DNA of 64,000 bases from Rhyacophila brunnea (Eukaryota; Arthropoda; Insecta; Trichoptera; Rhyacophilidae). Below the pieces are notes generated by a model. That model saw only the letters and a program-made list of their open reading frames with translations, ran no database searches and was not told the DNA's origin. Each line of letters begins with the position of its first letter. Position 1 is the first letter of the stretch. The stretch is taken from assembly GCA_022495005.1 (NCBI GenBank), contig JAGYXB010000283.1, forward strand, positions 233,501 to 297,500, in the 5' to 3' direction. A program made the position numbers and the translations under genes. This document shows positions 21,926 to 33,152 of the stretch, in pieces.

Positions 21926-22985
21926 TATAGTTTACAGTGCAATAATTGTTCAAAATTTTACGTAGCGAAAACTACGAGGAGGTTATATAATATTCGAAGT
22001 TTGGAGCACTAACTTGGCAGCTCAAATATAGAGTCCGTATTATTAATATTTAGGAAATTATAATATTATTGTCATTGACGTGAATTTTACGGTCGTGGAG
22101 AAATTCCAACGATTTCGCGACTATTGCATGGTCTTGCATATAAAGCGAAAGTGGATGCATATTAAAGTATATTATAGTAAATAATAATATAGCAAATCAT
22201 CCCCGTTTGAAGGGTTGAAGAAAATTGACGTGTTGACAAAGTATATATTATTATTACGTATTGGACTTTTCCCTGGTGTTATAGTTCTTATACACTCCGC
22301 TGATCGTTGTTTCGCGTGTTGTTCGTCAACGACTTTATTGCTTTCTCGTCGTGATAAAATTGCTTTCGAAATCAATTTTAAACCATTTTTATTACTGGAC
22401 AATAAAAATTCTGATGGATTTAAACTTTTTGGGGCATCTTCGGTTTACTGTCGAGGGTGTATTCGTAAATACAGTGTTAGCTGTATTCCTTTATAGTTCA
22501 GTGACATAGCTGAATAATTATGCATATTTTTCGCATAAAGGTTTTTTAAAAGTGTTTAAAAGCTTTTAATCATGAAATCAGATTGTTTTTCATCAGATGT
22601 TGAATCTCATTCAGCTATCTTAGTGTTCACGGGCTTTCAGTTAAAACTATCAAGTATACAATCAGATTAGTATTCAATACCATAAAATACATAACATCTA
22701 AACGGAAAATCAATAAAATCAGACAGTCATTATTGAGAATTGTGTTTTTGGCCATCAAAATGATAGTTATTAATTTATTTTCGGGACACTGCTTAAAATA
22801 TTGGTGTTAATTACTTGATGTATTATGACTTCACTGGGAATTGAACTATGAATCCCAGTAAAAAAAACCAGTGCCTTTTTCTTGAGATTCAAGATTGGTT
22901 TTTCGATTTTTCGAGCAATTTAACAAATTATTTTTACATTGAAAGTCAAATTTTCGAATATTTGGCAGTTTAGCTTAGAAATAAT
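21926..22985. other. unassigned DNA
   Basis: An open frame at 22215-22496 (plus) and an overlapping one at 22172-22402 (minus) are the only candidates. Neither has a known motif, signal peptide or splice context. No repeat family recognised. Confidence 0.3.
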
Positions 22986-23209
22986 GGTACTATTCGGCTA
23001 TCAGGAATACATCGGAAAACACATTTTGAAAATACCCGATATACTGGATTATTTGTTAGTTTGGGTTAGTTTAGGTTAGGTTAGGTTAAGTTAGGTTAGG
23101 TTTAGTTTGGTTTGGTTAAGTTTGGTTAGGTTAACCTAATAAATAATTTAGTTTATCGGCTATTTTCAAAATGAGTTTTCCGCTGTATTCCTGATAACCG
23201 AACGGTACC
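22986..23209. mobile_element. palindromic MITE enclosing a telomere-like TTAGG array, copy 2
   Basis: Same arms as 16301-16499 (GGTACTATTCGGCTATCAGG ... CTGATAACCGAACGGTACC) and a loop of GTTAGGTTAGG-type repeats with decay to GGTTTAG and GGTTTGG. Flanked by GAAATAAT (22978-22985) and GAAATAGT (23210-23217), a 7/8 target duplication. The minus-strand frame at 23153-23335 is chance. Confidence 0.8.
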
Positions 23210-23791
23210 GAAATAGTTAGTCAATTTTTCGAGAATCTCATTAATTGTTTCTAGAGAATTGTCTAGTCGAGATTTCACGATCATAGCCTGTAAATACAGA
23301 GGTCGCAATTTATCCTGTAGTTGTGTGTGGGTCAACTATATACTCTGCGACCTGACGCTTTTCATTGCTCTGATATTGAAGCATAATAGAATGAAGTAGG
23401 TACGTAACAAAATACATGATGGAAATTATAAAAACCTGAACTATTTTAGATGCAGTACACCAGTACGTTAGAAGGTGACAGTACCTATGTAGTAAGGAAA
23501 AGTTATTATTGTAATGGAAAGTATTCTGTTACATACAACGAATTAATGGAATATTTTTCATAGCGAGAAAAATGCATTCTGTCTCTCGTCTGCGAACTCG
23601 GAAAGAATGTTCATCTTGCGAATTTTGTACTTATAATAAACTCAAAATGCGACTCGGAAATTTTAATCTCGGTTATGTTTAAGCTCTTAAAAAACTTTAG
23701 TTGGTTAAACAATTCTGTTTTTTAGTTTCTTTAGTGAGAGACTTAGCTTTTTTGAAAGAGAAACAATTATATTGCTTTAACCCATTGGAAC
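23210..23791. other. unassigned DNA
   Basis: No gene or repeat recognised. Confidence 0.35.
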
Positions 23792-24124
23792 ATAATGCCA
23801 TAACCATGGCCCCCACATCCTAAAGCGGGCCCTCCTGACGCTCTACAGTGTATTTTTAGCGACTTTTAACACATCTAATTATGGAGTTGTCGAGTATTAA
23901 CACACAATAACCAAAAATTGCATCGCACAACCATACTTATATTTTATAATGGTAATAACTCCGAAGTAAAATAACGCTGCAGGCGACTTTTTTTACTATT
24001 AGGGCATATTTAATGTGTGTATTTATCTCAATGATGTGGTCGACCCGCCACGCCGGGCCCCCTGAACCTGGGCCCCTAGGCTAGAGCCCTGTCAGCCCCC
24101 CCCCCCCTTATGGGAGCCATGGCC
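23792..24124 (+). mobile_element. CATGGCCCCCACATCC repeat family, copy 1
   Basis: Begins CCATGGCCCCCACATCCTAA, contains GCAGGCGACTTTTTTTACTA, and ends near GGCTAGAGCCCTGTCAGCCC, a C run, and GGGAGCCATGG. The two ends are inverted relatives (CATGGCCCC against GGGGCCATG). Other copies: 25513-25895 (+), 27800-28110 (+, right end missing), 28455-28560 (-, one end) and 55690-55985 (-). Confidence 0.65.
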
Positions 24125-24904
24125 ATAACAGTCCCATATATTTTATAAAATAATTATTTGATTTATAAAATATATTTTTATTTAAATTTGTCAAAATAAT
24201 GATCAGTTTGGTAGGCAAGAGGTGTTTGATTTGAACATATAATGACCCTCCATCTTCTAAATGTATTGAAGAGTATAATTTATATTTAGCTCCAGTTTTA
24301 GTATATATTTCTTTTATCATTTACTTCTATCATTAACTTTGTATATATTATGTCATTTTGTATAAAAAATGCTAAAAAACCCAAAAAATACACTGATACA
24401 CATTGAACTTAAAATATAAATAAATAGTAGAAGAATTTAAATGACTAATAAATGAGTTCTATCAATTTTAGTATTAAGCATGCCTTTTTAAGTGATCCTC
24501 AAAAATTCACCTGTCTTCAATTGTAGTGTAAATCGTATCTAACTAGAAAACCAAACCCTGTGACACCAGAAAATGTTTGATTAAAAAAAATATTTGTAAA
24601 AAATAATCACAGCAAAGCTGATCACTACAATCTTGCACCATCCCTTGATGGAATAAATGATTCTAAATGTCAATACGGAAGTGACAATGAAGTTTTTTGG
24701 CAATGTTCATTTTATGATAGTCTAAGACGAAGGCGCCTTAAAAATGTAAAAAGTTAAAACTATCAATAATTATCACCTAATCTTAAGATATAACATAATT
24801 TTGAAAACCTCAGAAATATACATAATAACAAAATCTAAGTTAACGTCTTTTATTTTCCGGATGAGTGCTTTGGCCTCTAAGCTATCGATCCGTCTATGAT
24901 TCAT
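24125..24904. other. unassigned AT-rich DNA
   Basis: No gene recognised. The frame at 24108-24320 on the minus strand is short and without motif. Confidence 0.35.
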
Positions 24905-25275
24905 GCGAATTATTTCTAATATTTACTGAACATACGTAATTTTGAAAACACTTCTGAGCAAATATAATATAACCAAAAAATCTTTTTGAAAAAAACTACG
25001 ACACCGCGCAGGAATTGAACCTGCATCTCGGATATCGCACCCACGCACATAGACCACTATGCTAAAGGAGTCATACTTAATTGCGGCAAATTTTAACTAA
25101 TGGCTTTTAATACTCACTGAAGCGCTTTCTAAATTGAGCTACTATTGGCGATCGGCTTTTATATTTTATTTTAAATCAAAGTAGGTATTACTTACATTAC
25201 TAACCGACGTCACGGATCACTCCAAGATTTTTTGGTGTAACTTACTTGAACTTGCTAATAATTTTTAATTAACTA
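24905..25275 (-). mobile_element. long tRNA-derived SINE-like repeat S1, copy 2
   Basis: tRNA-like stretch at 25081-25003 on the minus strand (B-box-like GGTTCAATTCC). Body and upstream sequence match 6190-6575 throughout. Truncated at its 3' end near 24905. Confidence 0.55.
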
Positions 25276-25282
25276 TTTTTTT

Positions 25283-25385
25283 TCATTCAACGAATAATTC
25301 ACAATATTTAAGAATGTAACATTCCAATCATTGAACATACATCATTTTGAAAACATTTCTGAGAATGTTATATTCTAAAATCTTG
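25283..25385 (-). mobile_element. S1 SINE 3' fragment
   Basis: ATTCAACGAATAATTCACAA through GAACATACATCATTTTGAAA matches the S1 body. Further fragments of the same body lie at 26699-26830 and 59704-59765. Confidence 0.55.
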
Positions 25386-25512
25386 TAAATTATTCTTTGA
25401 ATAAAAAAAATAGTTAAATGGTGAAAACTCAGTATTTTTTATCTGTTAGTTCACGATATGATTTATCACAGTTTGATTCTCGCTTCTGCCCTTCGGCACA
25501 GCTTGTACACTC

Positions 25513-25895
25513 ACCATGGCCCTCACATCCTGAAGCGGCCCCCCTACCTATCGCTAATGGTAAAGTCAGTGTGACGCGTTGCAGTAGCGTTATCCAAATG
25601 GTGTATTTTAAGCGATTTTTATATTTTTAATATGTACCTACATCCATTTGAATTATGGAGTTGTGGAGTATTGGCACGCAGTAAAAATTGCATCGTATAA
25701 CCAAATAGCTTTAATTATTATTATCATTAAAGAAAAATAGCGCCGCAGGTGACTTTTTTTACTATTAGAGCAAATTTGTGATCTGTGTTTATCTCACTCA
25801 TCTGATCGACTCGTCACGCCGGGCCCTTCCTGAGCCCGGGCTTCCAGGCTAGAGCCCTGTAAGCCCTCCCTTGTAGGGGCCATGATACTCACCAT
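25513..25895 (+). mobile_element. CATGGCCCCCACATCC repeat family, copy 2
   Basis: Starts CCATGGCCCTCACATCCTGA and ends TTGTAGGGGCCATGA. It holds the shared GAATTATGGAGTTGTGGAGT and GCAGGTGACTTTTTTTACTA blocks. About 380 bp, the most complete copy. The plus frame at 25418-25630 overlaps it and is not a gene. Confidence 0.7.
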
Positions 25896-26392
25896 CATGT
25901 TTTATATATATTTTCAAGTGAAAGTTTCGTCTTTGTGTTATCGTTTTTACTATATATATATATAATGTTAAGTAATATTATTATTATGCCTATCTACATC
26001 TAATAAGTAGTACTTGTTAAGTGGATTTTCCCGTCACACGGTCGGTGGTGCAATTATCGTTCCGGTCGTATTAATGACGTCATATCCGATAGCGAATCAA
26101 CGCAATCGATTCCACAGATGGTACTGATCAGTAATCACATTGTCGGATTGAAACCACTACTGAAATCGACCAACCCTTTACTCTGATGTCTAGCCGAATG
26201 CATCATTAATATTAAAATTACCAACCAATTACGTATTCGCTTATGCTTAGTTCGTTAATCCTAGTAGAATTCAAAAAAAATATCAGCGAGAAAAATTCAC
26301 TAGGGTTGCAATCCTGGGATTCAAATTTATTTTCTAAATGAAAACCCTGAAGTAAGCATGCCAAGGTAATACTTGTGTGGTCAGAAAATCTT
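25896..26392. other. unassigned DNA
   Basis: No gene or repeat recognised. 26040-26130 is locally GC-richer with TGACGTCAT, a CRE-like word, but has no associated frame. Confidence 0.3.
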
Positions 26393-26600
26393 TTTAAGGG
26401 CCCAAATGCTCAGCGTAGGTTAAAATGGAGCTTTTATGGTATTTTCAGAGCATAACCCTGGACATTCCTTAAACGTTGTAGATAATCTATTTATATAATT
26501 TTGAAGTCTTATTATCCTTTGTATTTGTTTTAAACATTTGATGACTGCATAATGTATTTTTATTACATAAAATAGTATCCTTTTCGAGGCGAAAATCCTT
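26393..26600 (+). repeat. repeat family G, copy 1
   Basis: Shares ATGCTCAGCGTAGGTTAAAA, TGGACATTCCTTAAACGTTG, TAGATAATCTATTTATATAA and TTTGATGACTGCATAA with 34386, 37073 and 60428. Only the first 200 bp of the family are present. Confidence 0.7.
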
Positions 26601-26698
26601 TTCGAAAAGCGAAACCCGGGTCGCAAAACACGACTCAAATGGAATAGTACAAAACTTAAATCCATTAGAATTTAAATAATTTTTAATTAACCAAGTTT

Positions 26699-26945
26699 TT
26701 ATTCAATGAATAATTCACAATATTTAAGAATGTAACATTCTAATTATTGAACATACATAATTTTGACATAACACTTTATAACACAGAAAATATATTATAA
26801 CCAATTGAAAAAATCTTTTTGAAAAAGTAATCGAAGCTGCATCAGCTCTCGTAATCATCCTCGAAACTTTGGAGGATGATAGCGGAAGATAGATCCGAAT
26901 GGAGACGAGTGGGTTTTTGCATCATGGGTGAGATGATGATGGGAA
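26699..26945. mobile_element. S1 SINE fragment and RTE C-terminal scrap
   Basis: 26699-26830 is S1 body (ATTCAATGAATAATTCACAA...TCTTTTTGAAAAAGT). From 26850 a plus-strand stretch with AAGATAGATCCGAATGGAGA (coding EDRSEWR-like words), ending in GATGATGATGG, looks like the end of an RTE ORF2. Confidence 0.4.
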
Positions 26946-27350
26946 ACAAAATATTAATTCAAATAAAGGCTTTCTCAAATTTGAATTTAAAAAATAAATT
27001 AAAGTTTTATTAAGTATTTATTATTATGACTTAATACCTATTTTATTTATAATAGGCTAATAAATTTTGAAATTAATTAAAAATGTTCCGCAAGACTTAT
27101 TATAAGGAAGTATTAGAAAAGTTTGTTTAAAAGTATAAAGTTGGACACTCTCCCTTGTTGCAGAAATATCTTTTTTTAAATTTAAAATTTCTGGGCGTCG
27201 AGAGAAAAATCCAAAAATAGAATGCTTTTTTTAAAACGGTACAATTTTGACCTCGTTCAAGTAATTATGCATGGACGACTACTTCACGACGAAAACACGA
27301 ATAATGTCACAAAGGCGAACTAAAAACCATATGAACGCTTTCTCATAGTA
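26946..27350. other. unassigned DNA
   Basis: No gene or repeat recognised up to the mariner A boundary. Confidence 0.35.
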
Positions 27351-27457
27351 CGAGGTGGGTCAATAATTCCTTAGAAAAAAGCATTAAAACAGTTTTTATT
27401 TTTGTATTTTTTTTTATTTCTCAACATAATCTCCTTGGAGCTCAATACGCTTGGTTA

Positions 27458-27640
27458 TGCGCCGGCTACACGGCAGCGACTTGCCTGCGCGGTCTTGCCT
27501 GTGCAAAAAAGACGGTACACTCTCGCGTGGCCACACGGCACAGGTAAAACTCCGCAAACCTCATTACGTTTACAACAGAAGTCGTCGTCGTGAAAACACT
27601 GTTTTTCGGAATCGCAGCAATGTCGTGTCAAGTGACAATT
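27458..27640. repeat. left-end sequence of the insertion, GCCGGC hairpin family
   Basis: GCCGGCTACACGGCAGCGAC, TTGCCTGCGCGG, CGTGGCCACACGGC: rearranged relatives of the hairpin MITE at 32043-32236. The GC-rich frames crossing it at 27402-27885 are not genes. Confidence 0.5.
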
Positions 27641-27794
27641 TGTTTTTGTCACAAGCGCTTTTCTATTGTTTATTGGTTAATAAAAGAGAAATAATCCTCC
27701 AGATCCAAGTGGACCAAAACAATGGCTATTTAGAAGAAACATACACTCGCATAAAAATCAGCATTTTTTGCTTAAATATAATATATACTAGTGG

Positions 27795-28110
27795 CAGTGA
27801 CGTCCCGTGGGGGGTAGGCCATGGCCCCCACATCCTGAAGCGGAGCCCCCAGGCCAAGATCGTTGGCGGGTCCTCCTACCCATAGCGTTTCCCAAATGTT
27901 GTTCCGCGAGGTAAAAATTAGTATTCAGCGTACTGTTGAGTACCTACCTACATCTACTCTAAGTATTTAATATCGACAAACTATAATCAAAAATTTGTAG
28001 GTATTCCACAACCATATAAGTATTTCACACTTTTAATAATCTTCAAGTAAACTTCCGCCGCAGGCGACTTTTTTTACTATTAGAGCAAATTTTTGATGCG
28101 TGTATATAGT
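27795..28110 (+). mobile_element. CATGGCCCCCACATCC repeat family, copy 3 (right end lost)
   Basis: CAGTGACGTCCCGTGGGG, CCATGGCCCCCACATCCTGA, then GCAGGCGACTTTTTTTACTA and AGAGCAAATTTTTGATG, after which the family sequence stops at the 103-bp inverted repeat. The missing end is not found beyond the other repeat. An inverted family end lies inside, at 28455-28560. Confidence 0.6.
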
Positions 28111-28559
28111 ATAGTACGCGGACCAAAATTATAGTAGGTACGTGGTCCCAAAAATTATAGTATTTTGTCCAAAAATAAAATAGTAGTTAGCTACCTACTC
28201 ATTATTTTCGGTTGAAAATGTATAGGTTTTTAATCATATCATATCATTTCAGGTTAAAGTACCACAACCATGGTGTATATTTATTATGTCGTCAGTGCCA
28301 GCGCCTGATCTTTCAGATTCTTTCACCTTTTTCATTTTTTTGCGCTATGAGCTTCGCAAAGAGTTATTTTTTTATCACCATGTCTCTATGAGCATCTGGT
28401 TCAACCTGTAACGATATGATAATAAGTAATATGTAATTGCAGTTACCTACATACACGTACGTCATGGCCGCCACAAGGGGAGGGGGCTGATAGGGCTTTA
28501 GCCTGGGGGCCCGGGCTTAGGGGGGCCGGTGTGGCGACTAGCTAAATGAGATGGAGAGA

Positions 28560-29086
28560 AAACAAAGAGACTTTATAAAATATTGACCTGTATTTTGTCA
28601 TGCAACTAAAATTAATTATTTTATTAGGCACAACACAATTATTCCTTTCACCATCCCGACGTATTCGGATCTTGTGATTTACAATCTTTATCGCCGTCTA
28701 AAGGCACTCTTGTCTTTTTTGCCGAAATACAATACAATCACTAATAAGTTGGTAGGTACATCAATTGCGTTGATTTAATTAAATCTCAAATTGCAAAAAC
28801 AATAAAAAACGCAATAAGCGACAAAAAACGATTACTTTACGGGTGTTGTTTGTGAGTTTATAATCAATTATTAATCATTGATTATGATTATGATGAAAAG
28901 CGTCACTTGTCCGCTCTTTTAATGATGACGATGAGTAGGTATATTCTTCGGCTTGCAGGTATTTGTTTCTATAATTAACCGCATTTGAGATAATGCATAC
29001 CGAACTAAACAAAAGGTGCATTATATAAATAATTTCTATAGTGAGTGATATCTGATATCCCTGTCGGTCTGGATGTCTCTTGACAT
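28560..29086. other. unassigned DNA inside the 3.9-kb element
   Basis: No gene or repeat recognised. The minus frame at 28875-29111 has no motif. Confidence 0.35.
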
Positions 29087-29307
29087 CAGTGTTGCCAACT
29101 AAAATTTTCAAAATTCAGTAGATTTTTTGATTTTTTCTTCAAAATATCAGTAGATTGACAAAAATGTATGAAATTCAACGATTGTGTTTGGTGAAAGCGT
29201 GCATATTGTCATAATCTCACAAGTGTCTTTCAAATATTATAATTTCTTCTTTTCCAGACAAAAATTTCAGTAGATCTACTGAAATTTTAGTAGACATGGC
29301 AACACTG
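29087..29307. mobile_element. hAT MITE, 221 bp
   Basis: Ends CAGTGTTGCCA and TGGCAACACTG, with an inner inverted pair AATTTCAGTAGAT/ATCTACTGAAATT. Perfect 8-bp target duplication CTTGACAT (29079-29086 and 29308-29315). Non-coding. Clear hAT-type non-autonomous element. Confidence 0.9.
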
Positions 29308-29676
29308 CTTGACATGTCTGGCAGTGTACCCAGTATGCAGTAGCCAGCTGTAGTATAATTTTAATTATTATAATGTATTTGTAGATATTATAATTTTGAT
29401 GCGCGTACTATTTCCAATATAAAAATAATATAGTACCCCCAAAATACTATTTTCTTTTTCTTTTGGTATAATTGGCGTGTAGGGCACCGGGGCTCTGCCC
29501 CCTATCCCTTTCATCTGTGCTGTTGGCGTGTGATGGAAGTCTGCTCCCTTGCGGGATTTCTGTTATGTCTTCATATTGGCTTGTTTGGTTAAAAAAAGGG
29601 TGCATGTTTTTCTTCGTTCTTCTTTCTTCTTTCTTGTCGGCGCTCGTTCGTTTCAGTACTGGTCTTCGATGTAGAT

Positions 29677-31332
29677 CTAGGTCCTTTTGCTTGTTAATCT
29701 TGTGATGAGTTCGTTGGCGGTTTCGATGGCGTTCTTGAGTGCCATCAGCGCTTCATTAATTTGATCGGGTTCAGTTTTTCTTGTCGTGGTATTCATCTAT
29801 GCTGGTCTGAATGTGTGTTGCGGTACATCGCGTTGTCTGGACAGTTGTTTATCAGCGTCTGTATACGCATATCTGGCGTGCTTGGGGTGCCTTGGGCAGC
29901 CTCTGTAATTGGCCGGATGTGGGCCACCACAGTTGGCGCATTTGGCGGGATCGGTCGTATTCGGCTTTTTGCAGTCCGTCGTGAGGTGGTCAAAAGCGCA
30001 TCGGACGCACATCGGAGTTGCGTGGCAGTAGGAGGCGGAGTGGCCAAAGCCTTGGCAGCAATGACATTGCCCGTCTGCCGTTCTTCTGCGTAGCGGCTCC
30101 ACTTGGATGGATAGTCCAAAGATGGAGGTGAGTTTGAAAATATTTTTGAATTCGCTGCTCTTCTCGACGTCGAGCAGGATCAGCGGAATCTGTCTCTTTT
30201 GGCTCCCTTGGATCATCCTGAAGGCATTCTTGATCGGGTATCCCAGTGCAATGAGTTCACTGCGAGTTTCGTCAGCAGTCGTCTCCTCAGGGATACGTCT
30301 GATCACAATCTTCAATGGCTCTTCCTCGCGGAGGTTGTATGAGTGATATTCAGTCTTGTCTTCATCCATCATCTGGACTGCTAGCCTGTAGGAGGCTATA
30401 TCTGGTAGAGTGAGGATGATTCCAGCCTTGATATTTTTGGCATCGGATATTATGACTCCAGCGTCTTTCAGCTTGGCCATAGTTCTCCTGAATACCTTTT
30501 TATCGTAGAGAACAATCGGTGGGATTTTCGGCGGTCTGTCTACTTTTATCTGCTTCGAAGGTGCTGTCACTTTGAGGAGTGGCATATCTGGCTTTTTCTG
30601 GGTTGCGGGTTTTTTGGCAATGTTGAAATCATGGCTGTCGGTTGCTAGGCGTTTGGTTGCTTTCGTTATCATTTTTCGTTCTCTTTCTTCATCCTCTTCG
30701 CGGTCGAAGCGGTCATTGACGACCCTTAATTTTGCATAGTACTCTTCATCACTTGTCTTGGCTGCGGCCGCGTACGTTTTTGGCTGGTTTGTTTTTTGGC
30801 TAGGAGATGATGACACCGCTGGAGTGGTGTCCATCATTTTGGAGCTGGTCGTGGTTTGGGCGGTGGATATTGAAGGGCCGCTCAGGGCCTGGGCTTTGGC
30901 GGTGGCCGCAGCGGGGGCCCGAGCGGGTTTTTCAGCTTCCTTGGTCTGTGTGCTTGGTTTGCCATCGGAATCGTCGTCGAGAGAGTAGTCGGAGTCATCG
31001 ATGTCTATATCCTCATAATCAGCATCGTCCTCCTCAGAGTCGGCGTGATCAGAGGCCGCCCGCTTAATAGCATCGATTTCTTCCAGGACTCTCTGCATGT
31101 TAGTTTTCTTTTTTCTCTCAGGCTTGTCTTTCTGCTTTAGGAGGTCTGGCAGAGTCTCGTGAGGCGGAATCCCATATGCGATAGTGAGGAAACCGTAGAT
31201 GTAGGCAAAATCTGCCGCTCTCAGCTTCCTTTTCAGCTTATGGATCTGGGTCAGGTCGGCTTGGATGTTGTCATCGATCTACGCATGGGAGTCCGGGTTC
31301 AGCAAACCGGCGAGCGAGGGGATCCTGCTCAT
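29677..31332 (-). pseudogene. jockey-clade retrotransposon ORF1 (nucleic-acid-binding protein)
   Basis: Gag-like RNA-binding protein of a non-LTR retrotransposon. The frame can be read from ATG at 31332 (MSRIPSLAGLLNPDSHA), through an in-frame TAG at 31279-31281, then IDDNIQADLTQIHKLKRKLR and a 433-residue stretch from Met at 31098. In order: an acidic segment (DSEEDDADYEDIDIDD), a Lys-rich middle, a PRE_C2HC-type domain (EEPLKIVIRRIPEETTADET...), and three zinc knuckles beginning CHCCQGFGHSASYC, CVRCAFDHLTTDC and CANCGGPHPANYRGC. TAG at 29797-29799 is followed at once by an in-frame ATG and 38 more codons to 29677. ORF2 is absent: beyond 29677 only about 220 bp remain before a motif tied to the inverted-repeat ends. 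It is the only retroelement ORF in the window that is nearly whole. Confidence 0.85.
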
Positions 31333-31740
31333 CTTGGCTTGCTTTACCGAACTGATGCACAAATACCAGTAACAATAACTGAATGTGATTATTGGCGCTG
31401 TGCTACGGATATGTTCCCCGCTATGAAGGCTTCAGAAGAGTTCTAAATCATTCCGCCGTCGATAACTATCTTAAAAAAGACTATTAGTGGCGGCAGAAGT
31501 TCGTCAGGAATCCTCCGGATGGGCGATAATAACGGTGATGCAGTATCTGGTGGCAGGTTGAAACGGCGAAAATGGCAAAATCGTTTCAACGATGATCGCA
31601 GGATCGTATTAAAATCAAATCGGCGAGGGTGGCGGAGCAAGGTGGCGGAATACAGTGGCGGAGAAAAGTGGCGGAATACAGTGGCGGAATTGTATCGGAA
31701 TTATTTACTACTATCGGAGTGCCAGTCGTGGAAAAAAGGG
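31333..31740 (-). other. probable 5' untranslated region of the jockey-type element
   Basis: On the minus strand, upstream of ORF1, the sequence CTCCGCCACTGTATTCCGCC is repeated (about 31632-31690), as seen in tandem 5' regions of non-LTR elements. No coding frame of note. Confidence 0.35.
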
Positions 31741-32042
31741 CCAAAATACTATACTTTTGAATATGGGATAAAAGTTTTTTTTTTCAAAAAGATTTCATTT
31801 CTACAATAAAAAATACACCAAAAATACCAAAATTAAGATATTTTCGTATCATAATTTGGTGCGAAGTACTATAATTTCGTAATAGAGGGAATTCCCCGTT
31901 TCCTACTTTTTTGTGACAGACAAAAAACCTATACATTTTCAACCGAAAATAATGAGTAGGTAGCTAACTACTATTTTATTTTTGGACAAAATACTATAAT
32001 TTTTGGGACCACGTACCTACTATAAGTTTGCGCAGTTAAAAT

Positions 32043-32236
32043 TTCAAGCAGGTTGAATTTTACGCAGGCCGCACTTCTTGGTTTGCGCGGTGTACAGTTT
32101 TGCCGGCCACACGCACGGTTTTGCCTGCGCAAACCGGTTTGCGCAGGCAACACCCTGGTGAAGCATGAGCGTGTGGCCGGCAAAACTGTACACCACGCAA
32201 ACCAAGAAGTGCGGCTGCGTAAAATTAAACTTGCTT
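32043..32236. mobile_element. hairpin MITE of the GCCGGC family
   Basis: Arms of about 70 bp (TTGAATTTTACGCAGGCCGC, ACTTCTTGGTTTGCGCGG, TGTACAGTTTTGCCGGCCAC) are inverted on the right. The middle contains a second perfect palindrome, TTGCCTGCGCAAACC/GGTTTGCGCAGGCAA, and the shorter pair GCCGGCCACACGC/GCGTGTGGCCGGC (32103-32182). Frames on both strands here follow from the palindrome. Confidence 0.8.
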
Positions 32237-32985
32237 GAAATTTCAGACGAAAAATAATAAAAATGTCAATAAATTAACACGAGACGAAATTTTGATGTAA
32301 GTAGGTATAGGAATATGGCAAAGGCGCCGAAAATATTTTTAAACATTCGATTTTTAAATATCGTATAATAAAAATTATAAATTAAAGTAATTGTATATAA
32401 ACAAAAAAATATTGATTTATTTACAAACGTCGTCTACAGAACCTTAGCTTCGGTGATAAGATCTTGGTAATTTTGTGTTACATAGGTAGGTACCTACTTC
32501 ATAATTTCGGTATCACAGTGTTTGGTTGATCACTATGTTTTGTTTTGTATTATAATATTATCAATCAAGTAAATATTTTATAAACTATATGAGCTTGTCA
32601 ATAAAATAATATAAAAATACATTGTTTTAAAATTAAAAATCATAAAATTTATTTATTTTCCTACAATGGATAGACTTCGTTAGTAGAGAAACTATTAAAA
32701 TAAATAATCGATATATTAATTTTCGAATATATAATAGATAATAGTCAAAAAATACTAGGCTATCTATAAAATATCTAAAAGTTTGCATTTAAATCATACA
32801 TAAATATGAATATTTTATAGATATAATATTTTTTTATCTATTGTGATTTTGTTTAGGCAGAGTTTAATGAATTTAAAAAACGTACCAACAATAATATGAG
32901 TAATATTAGGTATTCTTAATCCAACGAAAACAAATAAGTATGAATGAAAAAAGACCGTTATCGTCGACGAACTGAGCGCGGCTTG
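32237..32985. other. AT-rich DNA with a family N relic
   Basis: 32695-32945 (ATAGTCAAAAAATACTAGGC, GATTTTGTTTAGGCAGAGTT, CCAACGAAAACAAATAAGTA) matches the interior of the hAT-like family N (16530-16760 and 51260-51440) but lacks both ends. The rest is unassigned. Confidence 0.5.
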
Positions 32986-32989
32986 TTAA

Positions 32990-33150
32990 ACTCGGTTTGT
33001 GCAGTTAAAATTTCAAGCAAGTTGAATTTTACGCAGGCCGCACTTCTTGGTATGCGCGGTGTACAGTTTTGCCGTCCACACGCACGGGTTTGCCTGCGCA
33101 AACCGGTTTGCGCAGGCAATACTGTAGTGAAGCATGAGCGTGTGGCCGGC
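32990..33150. mobile_element. partial GCCGGC hairpin MITE at the insertion edge
   Basis: The left arm and centre match 32030-32182, including GGTTTGCGCAGGCAA. The right arm is missing because the sequence ends at GTGTGGCCGGC, where mariner A resumes. Confidence 0.7.
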
Positions 33151-33152
33151 CT

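Larger units (their letters stand above)
28129..32025. mobile_element. 3.9-kb element with exact 103-bp terminal inverted repeats
   Basis: 28129-28231 and 31923-32025 are exact inverted copies by eye (TTATAGTAGGTACGTGGTCC ...). The word AAAATACTATA recurs just inside both ends (near 28155, 29440, 31745 and 31990), as subterminal protein-binding repeats might. Contents: an inverted end of the CATGGCCCC family (28455-28560), a hAT MITE (29087-29307) and a jockey-type ORF1 (29677-31332). No transposase was found inside, so it would be non-autonomous. The exact match of the arms implies recent duplication, gene conversion or transposition. Confidence 0.75.
27458..33152. mobile_element. 5.7-kb nested insertion inside mariner A
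   Basis: Comparison with copies B and C gives the occupied site: TTGGTTAGACG there, TTGGTTA...TTAAGACG here. TTA is therefore duplicated (27455-27457 and 33153-33155), with one unexplained extra A. The insert begins TGCGCCGGCTACACGG and ends CGTGTGGCCGGCCT, so the terminal words GCCGGCYACACG are inverted. It contains, in order, a CATGGCCCC repeat, a 3.9-kb element with exact 103-bp inverted repeats, a hairpin MITE, AT-rich DNA and a partial hairpin MITE. It may be one mobile unit or several successive insertions. Confidence 0.65.

Noticed and set aside
27402..27885. Overlapping plus and minus frames at the left edge of the 5.7-kb insertion
   Set aside because: They cross a mariner end, a GC-rich hairpin and a dispersed repeat boundary, so cannot be one gene.
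28129..32025. Integrated parvovirus-like genome, because of long terminal inverted repeats
   Set aside because: The only sizeable frame is a PRE_C2HC/zinc-knuckle retrotransposon ORF1; no helicase or capsid-like sequence was seen.
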